In this document: piece by piece, positions 8,472-17,580 of the stretch | Layout: every line of letters begins with the position of its first letter | Position numbering within the stretch: the first letter of the stretch is position 1 | Source: Paenibacillus_AA sp045062745 | Lineage (GTDB): Bacteria; Bacillota; Bacilli; Paenibacillales; NBRC-103111 | Reading direction: 5' to 3' | Assembly: GCF_045062745.1 (NCBI RefSeq) | Contig: NZ_JBJGED010000023.1 | Span: forward strand, 72,778 to 136,777 | DNA length: 64,000 nt | Position numbers and translations under genes: made by a program | Notes under the pieces: generated by a model | The model's input: the letters and a program-made list of their open reading frames with translations, nothing else | Database searches by the model: none | What the model was told of the DNA's origin: nothing

Positions 8472-10172
8472 ATGGCTTTTACCCCACGCAGGAGAATGAA
8501 AAAAAAGAGCTTAAAGAAGTGGCAAACGCCTGTGATTCAATCCACCGGAGCTGAACTGGAAGAGAATCCGGACGCCACCATATCGCTTGATGTTGAAGAG
8601 AACTTTGCCTTTCTTAACAAGCTGTTGGGAGAGAGCGACGATTTCATCCTTCGGCGATTTCAAGTAATGGGATCCGTACCCGCGTTGATCACTTACTATT
8701 GCAATATGACGGAAACCGCACAGAAAGATATCTTAAAGCCGCTCATGACCGTGGGAAGTCGCCGGGAACAAACGAATCTCGAGGGAGACGATCTGCGAGA
8801 TGTGTTGATGAACGATTTTTTGTACCCCAGCGACGGGAAAGCGGAGGCGCGTTGGAGCATAGTCGTCGAAGCGGTAATGGCCGGCTGTACGGTCGTTCAC
8901 GTTCAGGGAATCAGTGAAGCTTTTATCTTCGAGACACGCAGTATCGCCAAACGCTCGATCGACCAGCCTCAAACGGAACAAGTGATTCGCGGACCCCGGG
9001 AAGGATTCATTGAGATGTTGACGACGAACATCTCCCTTATGCGCTACCGGCTGCAAACGCCTAATTTCAAAGTCAAAATCATGAAAATAGGAACCATTAC
9101 CCGAACTATGGTGGCAGTCTGTTACATAGAAGGTATCGTCAATCCTGCATTAGTCGAGGAAGTGAACAACCGACTCAGGATGATTGAGATCGATGGAATT
9201 ATGGATTCGGGCTATTTGGAGCAATTTATTCAAGATAACCACATCTCTCCATTTCCACAAATCCAAAATACCGAAAGGCCGGACAAAGCGGTGGCCAACA
9301 TGCTGGAAGGACGCGTGATTCTCGTTGTGGACGGATCGCCGAACGCGTTAATCCTTCCTACCGTGTTTACCCAGTTTTATCAGACGATCGAAGATTACAC
9401 GGAGCGGTTTCTATTAGTCAGTTTCATTCGTCTCGCTCGATTGCTTGCTCTGGTGTTTTCCCTGATTTTTCCTGCTTTGTACGTGGCGATCATTTCCTTT
9501 AACCCGGAGCTGATCCCTACCGAATTCGCCGTAGCGGTAGCGGGTGGACGGGCAGGCGTACCCTTTCCGTCCGTCGTCGAAGTGCTTGTTATGGAAATAT
9601 CCATGGAGGTGCTACGGGAGGCCACGATCCGGCTTCCGCAGCAGGTAGGGGGCGCTCTGTCCATTGTTGGCGTTCTCGTGGTCGGACAAGCGGCCGTGTC
9701 GGCGGGTTTCGTCAGTCCGATCACGGTCGTCGTGATTGCGTTGACAACGATCGGATCGTTCGCCACACCGGCTTATAATGCCGCCTTGGCGCTTCGGCTG
9801 TTACGATTTCCGCTTATTATCCTGGCGGGCACATTCGGCCTGTACGGAGTCATGGTCGGTCTTATCTTGATCGTAAACCATACCCTTTCCTTGAGATCGT
9901 TCGGGGTCCCTTATCTAAGTCCGATCGTACCAGGCAATTTCCAAGGAATGAAGGATACCGTAGCCCGGGCGCCCCTATGGTGGCTGAAGCACCGTCCTGT
10001 CATGCTCCACCCTTTAAAGGATAAAACGGTTAACGAGAAGGAATACTTGCGGCGTGCGCAAAGCAAATCCAATGTGCTGGACCCGGTGTCACCCGGTATA
10101 CCAAAGAAAGGGGATTCCAATGGAAAATCCGCGTCAAATAACAGCGATTCAGGCGTCACTAGTGATGATTAG
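8472..10172 (+). CDS. Spore germination receptor A subunit (GerA family)
   Basis: 566 residues. A large N-terminal cytoplasmic domain (about 45-300, with the family pattern NFAFLNKLLGESDDFILRR and later EGRVILVVDGSPNALILPT) is followed by several membrane segments between about 305 and 480 (RLARLLALVFSLIFPALYVAI, PTEFAVAVAGGRAGVPFPS), and a C-terminal tail containing MLHPLKDKTVNEKEYLRR. The A subunit is part of the inner spore membrane nutrient receptor and is thought to contribute to an ion channel. It is the first gene of a four-gene operon and overlaps the B-subunit gene by about 50 bases. Which germinant it detects cannot be predicted. Expression in the forespore (SigG) is expected from the family; I could not place a convincing SigG promoter. 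Confidence 0.92.
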   Translation: MAFTPRRRMKKKSLKKWQTPVIQSTGAELEENPDATISLDVEENFAFLNKLLGESDDFILRRFQVMGSVPALITYYCNMTETAQKDILKPLMTVGSRREQTNLEGDDLRDVLMNDFLYPSDGKAEARWSIVVEAVMAGCTVVHVQGISEAFIFETRSIAKRSIDQPQTEQVIRGPREGFIEMLTTNISLMRYRLQTPNFKVKIMKIGTITRTMVAVCYIEGIVNPALVEEVNNRLRMIEIDGIMDSGYLEQFIQDNHISPFPQIQNTERPDKAVANMLEGRVILVVDGSPNALILPTVFTQFYQTIEDYTERFLLVSFIRLARLLALVFSLIFPALYVAIISFNPELIPTEFAVAVAGGRAGVPFPSVVEVLVMEISMEVLREATIRLPQQVGGALSIVGVLVVGQAAVSAGFVSPITVVVIALTTIGSFATPAYNAALALRLLRFPLIILAGTFGLYGVMVGLILIVNHTLSLRSFGVPYLSPIVPGNFQGMKDTVARAPLWWLKHRPVMLHPLKDKTVNEKEYLRRAQSKSNVLDPVSPGIPKKGDSNGKSASNNSDSGVTSDD

Positions 10173-11259
10173 TACGATTATCGGGGTAGGCGTTCTGCCT
10201 CTGCCGCTATTTGCCGCAAGGGCCGGCGGTTCAGGCGCACCATTAGTCACGATAATCGGAATCGCTGTGGCGCTCTGCGGCTTGGTTTTGATTACAAGAC
10301 TGGGTCAACGGTTTCCCCATCAAACGATCATCGAATACAGCGAAGATATCGTGGGAAAGCTGCTCGGACGGATTGGAAGCGTGCTTATCATCCTCTTTTT
10401 TGCCGTCTTGACTTCTCTCGCCGCAAGGGAGTTCGGGGAAGTGGTCGTAACCTCCGTTTTGAAAAAGACACCGCTGGAGGTTACGGTTATTGTTATGCTT
10501 CTGCTCTCAGCGCTCTCCACACGCTCAAGCATGACCACGTTCACTTATATCCATCATTTCTACTTTCCTCTGCTGGTGTTCCCGGCCATTCTTATTGTGG
10601 CCTTGTCGCTGAAAAACGCGAATGTGTTATTTTTACAGCCTGTCTGGGGCACAGGCGAGTGGGGGAGTATGTTTCGAGGCGGGCTGACGATTGCCGCTCT
10701 ATTCCAGGGATCCTTCGTTATGACCATGGTTATCCCTTTTATGCGCAATCCTTCTCGGGTGATGAAATCCGCCTGTTGGGCCATTGTCATTGCAGGCGGG
10801 TTGTACCTCTCCATTGTGACCGCAACGGTATCCGTGTTCGGATCGGATGAAACGATCAAGCTGCTGTGGCCGACATTGGAGCTCGCCAAAACGACATCGC
10901 TCCCGGCCAACATCTTGGAACGATTGGATGCCGCCTTTTTGGCCGTATGGGTGACGGCGGTATTTACGACTTTATTTTCCACCTATTATTTCATGAACCA
11001 TGCGCTCAGCAGATTGCTTCGTTTGAAAGACCACCGGATGTTCGCCATGATGACCCTTCCATTCGTTTTCGTCATTGCCATGCTCCCGCAGAATGTGCTG
11101 AACATGTACGAAATTATCCAGGTGGTCGGACAGATCGGGTTATTGATTACGGTTGGGTATCCATTGCTTCTGTTGGTAGTGGCACGCTTTAGGAAAAAAG
11201 GGGGGGACATCCATGGCGGCCAAAACTCCGCCGAAAGTAGATCGGGCAACGAGACCTAA
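10120..11259 (+). CDS. Spore germination receptor B subunit (GerAB/ArcD/ProY transporter family)
   Basis: 379 residues from the ATG at 10120, preceded by AAAGAAAGGGG; upstream in-frame codons lie inside gerA coding sequence without a ribosome site. The protein begins MENPRQITAIQASLVMISTI and has about ten membrane segments in the APC-fold arrangement of GerAB proteins. In the receptor this subunit binds the germinant (known for B. subtilis GerAB and L-alanine). It overlaps both neighbours, indicating tight translational coupling. The substrate is not predictable here. Confidence 0.9.
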   Translation: MENPRQITAIQASLVMISTIIGVGVLPLPLFAARAGGSGAPLVTIIGIAVALCGLVLITRLGQRFPHQTIIEYSEDIVGKLLGRIGSVLIILFFAVLTSLAAREFGEVVVTSVLKKTPLEVTVIVMLLLSALSTRSSMTTFTYIHHFYFPLLVFPAILIVALSLKNANVLFLQPVWGTGEWGSMFRGGLTIAALFQGSFVMTMVIPFMRNPSRVMKSACWAIVIAGGLYLSIVTATVSVFGSDETIKLLWPTLELAKTTSLPANILERLDAAFLAVWVTAVFTTLFSTYYFMNHALSRLLRLKDHRMFAMMTLPFVFVIAMLPQNVLNMYEIIQVVGQIGLLITVGYPLLLLVVARFRKKGGDIHGGQNSAESRSGNET

Positions 11260-12481
11260 TCCAATCGGACGCTTTTGGCGAATGGGGGTACTCTTCGTAT
11301 CAGCAACGCTATTGCTAACGGGATGCTGGGACCGGCTAGAAATTGAAGAAAGGGCTGTCGTGCTAGGCATCGGCATTGATCTAGTCAGGTCGGATACTGA
11401 GAAGAAAGAAGGAGATATCTCGGAACTCACAGGTGTATTCCCGGCACCAACGAAGGATAGACTCAAGCTTACCGTGCAAGTCGCCATTCCGGGACGAATC
11501 CCCCTTGGACCCGGCGAAGGCGGGGGAAGCCCGACTGGAGCAACGAAGCCGGTCTGGGTGCTTAGCGTAGTAGGTCACACTCTGGACGATGCGATTAGCA
11601 ATTTACAGCAACAAATCGCCGGCAGGCTGTTTTTCGGCCATCTTCGAGTGATCGTGATCTCCAAAGACGTGGCTCAAAAGGATTTGTCGAACATTAGCGA
11701 CAACTTGCGAAGGAACCCGGATGTCCGGCGGACCAACTGGATGGTGGTGTCTGAGGGGAAGGCGGAAGAATTGATGAAGACCTCCCCTCAGCTGGAACGC
11801 GTACCTTCGCTCTATTTATTGTCGACGATGGATCGTGCGGTTCAGATGGGCAAGCTTCCCAATGCGTTTGTAGGAACTTTCTTTTCGGCGGGGTCTGCGC
11901 TTGGAATGGAGCCATTCCTTCCCTATGTAAAATTGTTAGAGAATGGCGTCATCCAAATTTCCGGATTGGCTTATTTCCGCGGCGAGCGCATGGTCGGCCA
12001 CACCGAACCGTTGGAGATCGGAGCGTACATGGGGATCAAAGGACTCGAACCTGGAGGCTATAGCGTGATTACGCAAATACCGGGCTCTGAGACAGCCTTT
12101 ATGTACCAGGTCACACACCGGAACTCGAGAATCGATGTTGCCATCAAGAACGGACGGCCGCAATTTAATGTCAAAGTGCATAATGAAGGCAACCTCAGGG
12201 AAAAAACGAACGAAGTCACGCGGCTGGATACCGGAGTGATTCGTCAAATCGAGAAGCAATTGTCCGAGACGGGTTATAAAGCGTATGAGAATTTAATAAA
12301 AAAAACGCAGGAGAAGAGCTCCGATATATTCGGTTTTGGAGAATATGTGCGCGCCAAAGAGCCGAAATATTGGAAGGAGCATATAAAGACCGAAGACAAT
12401 TGGCGGAAAATGTACAAAGATGTTGAGATTCATGTGCAAGCTCAATTCAACATTCGAAGAATCGGCGGGAAAACCACGTGA
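11213..12481 (+). CDS. Spore germination receptor C subunit (Ger(x)C lipoprotein)
   Basis: 422 residues. A charged N-terminal stretch is followed by a signal peptide and lipobox LLLTGCWDRLEIEERAVV, the classic Ger(x)C beginning. The body has the three-domain GerAC pattern, including GRLFFGHLRVIVIS (about 140) and the C-terminal domain with KKTQEKSSDIFGFGEYV near residue 365. The lipoprotein is attached to the outer face of the inner spore membrane and is needed for receptor assembly. The ATG at 11213 follows GGGGGGG; an internal start at 11282 would give a more standard signal peptide length, so the exact start is uncertain. Confidence 0.9.
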   Translation: MAAKTPPKVDRATRPNPIGRFWRMGVLFVSATLLLTGCWDRLEIEERAVVLGIGIDLVRSDTEKKEGDISELTGVFPAPTKDRLKLTVQVAIPGRIPLGPGEGGGSPTGATKPVWVLSVVGHTLDDAISNLQQQIAGRLFFGHLRVIVISKDVAQKDLSNISDNLRRNPDVRRTNWMVVSEGKAEELMKTSPQLERVPSLYLLSTMDRAVQMGKLPNAFVGTFFSAGSALGMEPFLPYVKLLENGVIQISGLAYFRGERMVGHTEPLEIGAYMGIKGLEPGGYSVITQIPGSETAFMYQVTHRNSRIDVAIKNGRPQFNVKVHNEGNLREKTNEVTRLDTGVIRQIEKQLSETGYKAYENLIKKTQEKSSDIFGFGEYVRAKEPKYWKEHIKTEDNWRKMYKDVEIHVQAQFNIRRIGGKTT

Positions 12482-12502
12482 GGAATAGGATTGAGGTGTT
12501 GT

Positions 12503-12718
12503 ATGGGGCTAGTATCCGGTTATGTAGGCTATCTAAACTACATTGTAGGCCTGTTACTTACCACAGGCGTGTACATCTTATGGGTGGATATAAAAAACTA
12601 TAAAAAAGACAAAATGGAAAAAGAGAAGACCGCTGCGAAAATATCGGGATGGATCAACTTGACGTTGGGCGCGCTCATGTATATCGTGAGCTGGGTTTAC
12701 AAACGATATTTGTGGTAG
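12503..12718 (+). CDS. Small two-span membrane protein, probable D subunit of the germination receptor
   Basis: 71 residues with two membrane segments (about 10-30, YLNYIVGLLLTTGVYILWV, and 46-66, GWINLTLGALMYIVSW) joined by a lysine-rich loop. The ATG at 12503 follows GAGGTG; an in-frame TTG at 12491 would add four residues. It lies 21 bases after the C-subunit gene with no terminator between. Short two-span D proteins of about 70-80 residues are known next to gerA-type operons in Bacillus and modulate receptor activity; it also resembles the short CLC_0170-type family. Role as a receptor modulator is an inference from context and topology. Confidence 0.7.
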   Translation: MGLVSGYVGYLNYIVGLLLTTGVYILWVDIKNYKKDKMEKEKTAAKISGWINLTLGALMYIVSWVYKRYLW

Positions 12719-12723
12719 GACTG

Positions 12724-12778
12724 AATAGCCGATCCCGCGCTTCCTCATTGCCAGTGGAGGAGGGCAGGATCGGTTATT
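12724..12778. terminator. Hairpin between convergent ger and mtnB genes
   Basis: AATAGCCGATCC pairs with GGATCGGTTATT (one G-T pair) across a 31-base loop that can itself pair. There is no clear T run on either strand, so terminator activity is uncertain, but its place between two converging genes suggests transcript-end formation. Confidence 0.4.
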
Positions 12779-12792
12779 GGTGATCCCCGAGA

Positions 12793-13440
12793 TTATCGCT
12801 TGAGCAACTGCCAACGATACACATACTCGAATAAAAACTCGAACGCCTCCAGATGCCGCTTCGCTTCGAACGCGTTCGCACCCCAGGCATAGATACCGTG
12901 CTTGCGCAGCACGATGCCGGGCACGGTCGGGTCGAGGCGGCCTTCCACCAGCTCGGCGATGCGCGGAATGTCGGAGTAATTCGGCAGGATCGGCACTTCG
13001 ATCTCGGCGTCGTCGTGCCAAATGTTGAACGCCTTGATCAGCTCGACCCCTTGCACCGGAATCGACCCGCGCTCCCAGAACAATTCCGAGACGAGGCTGT
13101 TGAACACGGAATGGATGTGGAAGATGGCGCCGCATCCGGTGAGCCGGTATATCTCGCAATGGATAAGCGTCTCCGCGGACGGCTTGAGCGACGTCGGCTC
13201 CAGCGGCTTGCCGTGCTCGTCGACGAGCAGGAAATCTTCCGGCGTGTGGACGGACTTGTCCTTGCCGCTCGCCGTGATGGCGAAGGCGAACCGGTCGGGG
13301 GCGAAGTCGCCGACGCGGACGGACAGATTGCCGCTCGTGCCTGGGAACCAGCCTCGGTCGGCGAACGTCTTCTTGATGTCGCGCAGCTCCGTGAAGGCGC
13401 GCTGTTTCTGCTCCAGGAGCAGAACGGGACGGTCGGTCAT
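12793..13440 (-). CDS. mtnB: Methylthioribulose-1-phosphate dehydratase
   Basis: 215 residues of the class II aldolase fold. GWFPGTSGNLSVR near the N-terminus, the zinc ligands in IFHIHSVFNS and RKHGIYAWG, and the overall length match Bacillus MtnB. It removes water from 5-methylthioribulose-1-phosphate to give 2,3-diketo-5-methylthiopentyl-1-phosphate, the substrate of MtnW encoded in the same operon. Its start overlaps the stop of mtnX (ATGA). It is the last gene of the proB-to-mtnB run. Confidence 0.92.
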   Translation of the reverse strand: MTDRPVLLLEQKQRAFTELRDIKKTFADRGWFPGTSGNLSVRVGDFAPDRFAFAITASGKDKSVHTPEDFLLVDEHGKPLEPTSLKPSAETLIHCEIYRLTGCGAIFHIHSVFNSLVSELFWERGSIPVQGVELIKAFNIWHDDAEIEVPILPNYSDIPRIAELVEGRLDPTVPGIVLRKHGIYAWGANAFEAKRHLEAFEFLFEYVYRWQLLKR

Positions 13441-14105
13441 CGGGATGCTCCTCTCCGAGTGTGAAGTGCGTTCGTGACTTCATGAAACGTCTCGAACGGA
13501 ATGTACGGAATGCCCAGCTCCTCGCATTTGTCCAGCAGATGGGAGCGGGCGAACACGAGCTCGGCCAGCTTCGCGCCCTCGAAGTCCGTGACGCTGTCGC
13601 CGATCAGGATACGCTCGTAGCGGTCCGCAGGGAACCGGCGAATAATCGTCGTCTTGCACATGCCGCAATCGACCGTGCAATGCTCGTCGCACGGATGCGG
13701 CCACTCGATGCGAATCGTCTCGCCATCGAAGCTGCTGCCGTTGCAGTAGATGTGATCCGGCTCGATCGGGAACGGGGCGAGGAGCGGATAGACGAAGAAG
13801 TCGATGCCGCCGCTCGTTACGTAAAACTCGATCCCATGCTCCCTGCAGTAGTCGAGCAGCTCGGGGAAGCCCGGGCGGATGACGGCATTCTCGATGGAGT
13901 AACGGACGATCTCGTCCTTGCGCGAGGCGGGGAACAGGTTGAACATCGCCCCGACCCCCTCGCGAATGCTGATCGACCGGTCGAGAATCCGGGAGACGAT
14001 ATCGGTCCAGCCCGGCGGGTCGAAATGCTTCATGATCGCAACAATGTTGTCGTTGTTCGTGATGGTTCCGTCAAAATCGCAAAAAATGACCGGTTGTCGT
14101 TTCAC
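13437..14105 (-). CDS. mtnX: 2-hydroxy-3-keto-5-methylthiopentenyl-1-phosphate phosphatase
   Basis: 222 residues of the HAD superfamily. Motif I is FCDFDGTIT, motif II is FYVTSGGIDFF and the acidic motif is IGDSVTDFEGA. It dephosphorylates the enol product of MtnW. I prefer the GTG at 14105, which overlaps the mtnW stop (GTGA), has a GGGGG ribosome site at the right distance, and gives the N-terminus MKRQPVIFCDFDGT seen in Bacillus homologues; an ATG at 14120 would add five residues. Cysteines in HPCDEHCTVDCGMCK are a notable cluster, also present in relatives. Confidence 0.9.
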   Translation of the reverse strand: MKRQPVIFCDFDGTITNNDNIVAIMKHFDPPGWTDIVSRILDRSISIREGVGAMFNLFPASRKDEIVRYSIENAVIRPGFPELLDYCREHGIEFYVTSGGIDFFVYPLLAPFPIEPDHIYCNGSSFDGETIRIEWPHPCDEHCTVDCGMCKTTIIRRFPADRYERILIGDSVTDFEGAKLAELVFARSHLLDKCEELGIPYIPFETFHEVTNALHTRRGASR

Positions 14106-15349
14106 TCGCGCGACCCCCATAAGTCGATCGCCGTCTTCAATTCTTGACGATCCGGCCGGGAGGCCGCCTCTTGAAGCGGGATGCCGGCCAGCGCCGCCTC
14201 GATCGCTTGGCGGAACGCCCGTCCGCCCGCAGCGGTCCCCATCGGGTGGCCGTGAATGCCGCCGCCGGCATTGACGACGACGTCGGTGCCGAAGTCGCGC
14301 AGAATGAGCGGCACGAGGCCGGGATGGATGCCGGCCGACGGCACCGGGAAGCTCGGGCGCAGGTCGGCGGGCGCTCCGTAATCCGTCTCGAGGCGGTCGG
14401 TCGTCAGGGCATCCCTGATGGCGAGGTTTTCCTCGCGCGGCATGACGACGGAGCCGTACGGCGACGGGAACAGCACGAGATCGGCGCCGGCGAGCCGCAT
14501 CAGCTTGCCGAGCAGCACGGAGGCCGCTATGCCGTAATACGGCGACGGGTACAGGGCGCCGGCCAGCGCGGGATGTGCCGCGATGGGGACGCGGATGTCC
14601 GGATGGCGGCTCAGCTCGTGCAGCACGTCGAAGCCGTAGGCGAGCACGTTGAACAGCAGCGCGTTCGCGCCGGCGTCGATCGCTTCCTTCGCCTTCGCGA
14701 CGAGACCGGACGTCGGGCCGGTCAAGTTCACGGCGTAGAGCAGCTTCTGCCCGGTGACCCGCTCCGCTTCGGCGGCTGCGGCCATGCAGGTCTCGACCCG
14801 CTTGCCGATCGGAGTGAGCGGATTCTCGAACAAAATCTCGTCGTCCTTGATCAGATCGACGCCGCCTAGCGCCTGATTGTAGAACTGCTCGCGTAGGCCG
14901 CTCAGATCGTGGCCGATGACGGACTTGAAGATGCTCATGAGCAGCGGACGCTCCGATACGCCGAGCTGGTCTCGAACGCCGTGCATGCCGAATTTCGGCC
15001 CGGGGAACCGGCTCATGAACGACTCCGACACGTGTAGATCGATCAGCCGGATGCAGCCGTCCATCGACAGCTTGCCGAAGACGGTGACGAGCAGCGCCGG
15101 GATGTCGGCGCTGAAGTTGATATCCGGATAGGCGATGCGGATGTCCGCATAGCGCTCGGTGTTGGTGGAGTCCACCTCATGCACCTCGACGGACAGGACG
15201 CGGCCGAGATGCTTGTCCATCTCGGCTTTTTTCGCTTCCGGCAAGTCGGTCCAGCTGCCGACCGTTAGGCCGACCGCGATGGACAAAGCTTTTTTCTCGA
15301 AATCGGCCTTCTCGTCGAAGCACCGGTATGAGGCGACACAGTAGCTCAT
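14102..15349 (-). CDS. mtnW: 2,3-diketo-5-methylthiopentyl-1-phosphate enolase (RuBisCO-like protein)
   Basis: 415 residues with the N-terminal RuBisCO ferredoxin-like domain and the C-terminal barrel. The carbamylated-lysine motif is GGVDLIKDDE. The barrel phosphate site is VVNAGGGIHGHPMG. The sequence is of the Bacillus YkrW/MtnW type, which enolises diketo-methylthiopentyl phosphate and does not fix CO2. It starts three bases after the stop of proC, so it is read from the same transcript. I see no S-box upstream, unlike the Bacillus mtnWXBD operon. Confidence 0.93.
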   Translation of the reverse strand: MSYCVASYRCFDEKADFEKKALSIAVGLTVGSWTDLPEAKKAEMDKHLGRVLSVEVHEVDSTNTERYADIRIAYPDINFSADIPALLVTVFGKLSMDGCIRLIDLHVSESFMSRFPGPKFGMHGVRDQLGVSERPLLMSIFKSVIGHDLSGLREQFYNQALGGVDLIKDDEILFENPLTPIGKRVETCMAAAAEAERVTGQKLLYAVNLTGPTSGLVAKAKEAIDAGANALLFNVLAYGFDVLHELSRHPDIRVPIAAHPALAGALYPSPYYGIAASVLLGKLMRLAGADLVLFPSPYGSVVMPREENLAIRDALTTDRLETDYGAPADLRPSFPVPSAGIHPGLVPLILRDFGTDVVVNAGGGIHGHPMGTAAGGRAFRQAIEAALAGIPLQEAASRPDRQELKTAIDLWGSRE

Positions 15350-15352
15350 CGA

Positions 15353-16243
15353 TTATCCCTGCTTTCCTGCGGCAGGCACATACTTCGCCGCCAGCTCGTC
15401 GCCCATCTCGCGCGAGCGGTCGGCGGAGCGGTGGACGGCGGAGATGACGCCTGCCGTGAAATGATGCGCGTCCAGCTTCTCTATCGCGGCCTGGGTAGCT
15501 CCGTTCGGCGAAGTGACCTTGCGGCGCAACTCGGCCGGATCTTCGCCCGTCACCCGGACCATCTCGCCGGCCCCGAGCACCGTCTGGATCGTCAGCTCCC
15601 GGGACGCCTCCGGGGTCAAGCCTCCCTGGACGCCGGCGGCGATCATCGCTTCCATCATGTAATAAATGTAGGCGGGACCGCTGCCGGATACGCCGGTCAC
15701 GATCTCGAGCTGCCGCTCCTCGACCTCGACGGCGATGCCTACGGCACGGAACAGCGCGAGCGCGATCTCGCGCTGTTCGCCTGACACGCTCCCCGAGAAG
15801 CTGACACCGGAGGCGCCGAGTCCGATCGTGCTCGACGTGTTCGGCATCGTGCGCGCGATCGGGCGCGGCCCGCCGAGCAGCGTTTCGATCGTGGCGATGG
15901 AGACGCCGGCGAGCACCGAGACGACGAGCTGACGCTCGGAGATGAGGGAGGCGACCCGGCCAATACCGGCGCCGGCATCCTTCGGCTTCATCGCCAGGAC
16001 GACGATGTCGGCCGACCGGATCAGCTGATCCTTCCTGGCCGGCTCCTCGGCGAACTGTACGCCGTAAGTCTCGTTCAGCTCGCGCAGCCGTTCGTTGTTG
16101 GCCCGGTTCACGACACTGATGGCCGCCGGTTCGACGAGCCTGCGCTCGATGAGCCCGCGGAAGATTGCTTCGGCCATCGAGCCCGCCCCGACGAAGCAAA
16201 GGCGGCGTCCGGCCAGCAGGCTGGGGGTATGGTTATCGTTCAT
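15353..16243 (-). CDS. proC: Pyrroline-5-carboxylate reductase
   Basis: 296 residues. The N-terminal Rossmann motif is CFVGAGSMAEAIFRGL and the C-terminal dimerisation domain carries the signature VTSPNGATQAAIEKL and SGSGPAYIYYMMEAM. It reduces pyrroline-5-carboxylate to proline with NADPH, the last step of proline synthesis. A strong GGAGGAGG site precedes the ATG. It lies 89 bases after proA across a hairpin and three bases before mtnW, so it links the proline and methionine-salvage genes. Confidence 0.92.
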   Translation of the reverse strand: MNDNHTPSLLAGRRLCFVGAGSMAEAIFRGLIERRLVEPAAISVVNRANNERLRELNETYGVQFAEEPARKDQLIRSADIVVLAMKPKDAGAGIGRVASLISERQLVVSVLAGVSIATIETLLGGPRPIARTMPNTSSTIGLGASGVSFSGSVSGEQREIALALFRAVGIAVEVEERQLEIVTGVSGSGPAYIYYMMEAMIAAGVQGGLTPEASRELTIQTVLGAGEMVRVTGEDPAELRRKVTSPNGATQAAIEKLDAHHFTAGVISAVHRSADRSREMGDELAAKYVPAAGKQG

Positions 16244-16287
16244 CTTAACAAACCTCCTCCATTTTGCTTCGGATATTGAATGATAAA

Positions 16288-16321
16288 GGGTCCATCCCGT
16301 TATCGTAACCTAGATGGACCC
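16288..16321 (-). terminator. Hairpin between proA and proC
   Basis: GGGTCCATC and GATGGACCC form a 9-bp stem with a 16-base loop; on the minus strand it is followed by TTTATC. The T run is weak, so partial termination or mRNA processing between proBA and proC is possible. Confidence 0.45.
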
Positions 16322-16332
16322 AGCAACACAAC

Positions 16333-17580
16333 TTACCCTCGAATCTGGCCGCTCCCCACAATCGTGAACTTAGTGGACGTCAGCGCCGGCAGCCCCATCG
16401 GGCCTCTCGCATGCAGCTTCTGCGTGCTGATGCCGATCTCGGCGCCATAGCCGAACTCGAAGCCGTCGGTGAAGCGAGTGGAGGCGTTATGGTAGACGGC
16501 TGCGGCATCCACTTCCTGCAGGAAGCGGGCCGCGTTCTCCGCATTCTCCGTCACGATGCATTCTGAATGAAGCGTGCCGTACGTACGGATGTGAGCGAGT
16601 GCTTCGTCCAGGCCGTCGACGACCTTGACGGCGAGGATGTAGTCGCCGAATTCGGTGCCCCAATCCGCATCGGTCGCCGCCTTCATCCACGGGACGAGCT
16701 CGCGGGAACCGGCACAGCCGCGCAGCTCGACGTTCAGTTCGCGGAACCGTTCAGCCAGAGCAGGCAGCTCCCGCACCGCATAGTCGCGATGGACGAGCAG
16801 CGTCTCCATTGCGTTGCACACTGAAGGGCGCTGCACCTTCGCGTTGATCGCGATCGACGTCGCGAGCTCCGGAGTCGCTTCGCGGTCCAGGTACGTGTGG
16901 CAGACGCCTTCCCCGGTCTCGATGACCGGCACGGTGGCGTTCTGCACGACGTTCTGGATCAGCGCGCGGCCGCCGCGCGGGATAACCACGTCGAGAAGGC
17001 CGTTCAGTTTCAGCATCTCATCGACCGAAGACCGGTCCGAGCTAAGCACGAGCTGGAGCGCCTCGGCCGGCATTGCCGTCTGCCCGAGTGCCGCCCGCAT
17101 CGTCTCGACAATGCGGCGGTTCGACTCCAGCGCCGCGGAGCCGCCGCGCAGGACGACGGCGTTGCCGGTCTTCAGACACAGCCCGGCGGCATCGACGGTG
17201 ACGTTCGGCCGGGCCTCGTACACCATCCCGATGACGCCGATCGGTACGCTCCACTTGCGGATGAGCAGGCCGTTCGGGCGGTGCGTCTCCTCGAGCAAGC
17301 GGCCGACCGGGTCGGGCAGATCGGCGACTTGGCGCAGCCCTTCGGCGATCCCTTCGATCCGCGCTTCGTTCAGGGCGAGCCGGTCGAGCAGGGAGGCGCT
17401 CGTGCCGTTGTCCCGCCCGCGCTGGAGGTCGATCGCATTCGCCTCGAGAATCGCGGCCGTATCTTTCAAGAGCGCCTCCGCCATACGCCGCAGCGCTTCA
17501 TTCTTCTGATCGGTGGTCAAGCCGGCCATCCGGCCCGCGGCGCCCTTAGCCAGCGCCGCCTTCTCTCTTACTTCACTCAT
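16333..17580 (-). CDS. proA: Gamma-glutamyl phosphate reductase
   Basis: 415 residues, the same length as B. subtilis ProA, of the aldehyde dehydrogenase fold. Recognisable segments are GVIGMVYEARPNVTVDAAGL, KTGNAVVLRGGS and the catalytic cysteine region VQRPSVCNAMETLLVH. It reduces gamma-glutamyl phosphate to glutamate semialdehyde with NADPH. The ATG overlaps the proB stop (ATGA). Frames open further upstream, but those codons are within proB. Confidence 0.95.
   Translation of the reverse strand: MSEVREKAALAKGAAGRMAGLTTDQKNEALRRMAEALLKDTAAILEANAIDLQRGRDNGTSASLLDRLALNEARIEGIAEGLRQVADLPDPVGRLLEETHRPNGLLIRKWSVPIGVIGMVYEARPNVTVDAAGLCLKTGNAVVLRGGSAALESNRRIVETMRAALGQTAMPAEALQLVLSSDRSSVDEMLKLNGLLDVVIPRGGRALIQNVVQNATVPVIETGEGVCHTYLDREATPELATSIAINAKVQRPSVCNAMETLLVHRDYAVRELPALAERFRELNVELRGCAGSRELVPWMKAATDADWGTEFGDYILAVKVVDGLDEALAHIRTYGTLHSECIVTENAENAARFLQEVDAAAVYHNASTRFTDGFEFGYGAEIGISTQKLHARGPMGLPALTSTKFTIVGSGQIRG

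Noticed and set aside
14102..16332. S-box (SAM riboswitch) upstream of mtnW or proC
   Set aside because: Only three bases separate proC and mtnW, and the 89-base gap before proC holds one simple hairpin with none of the S-box conserved loops.
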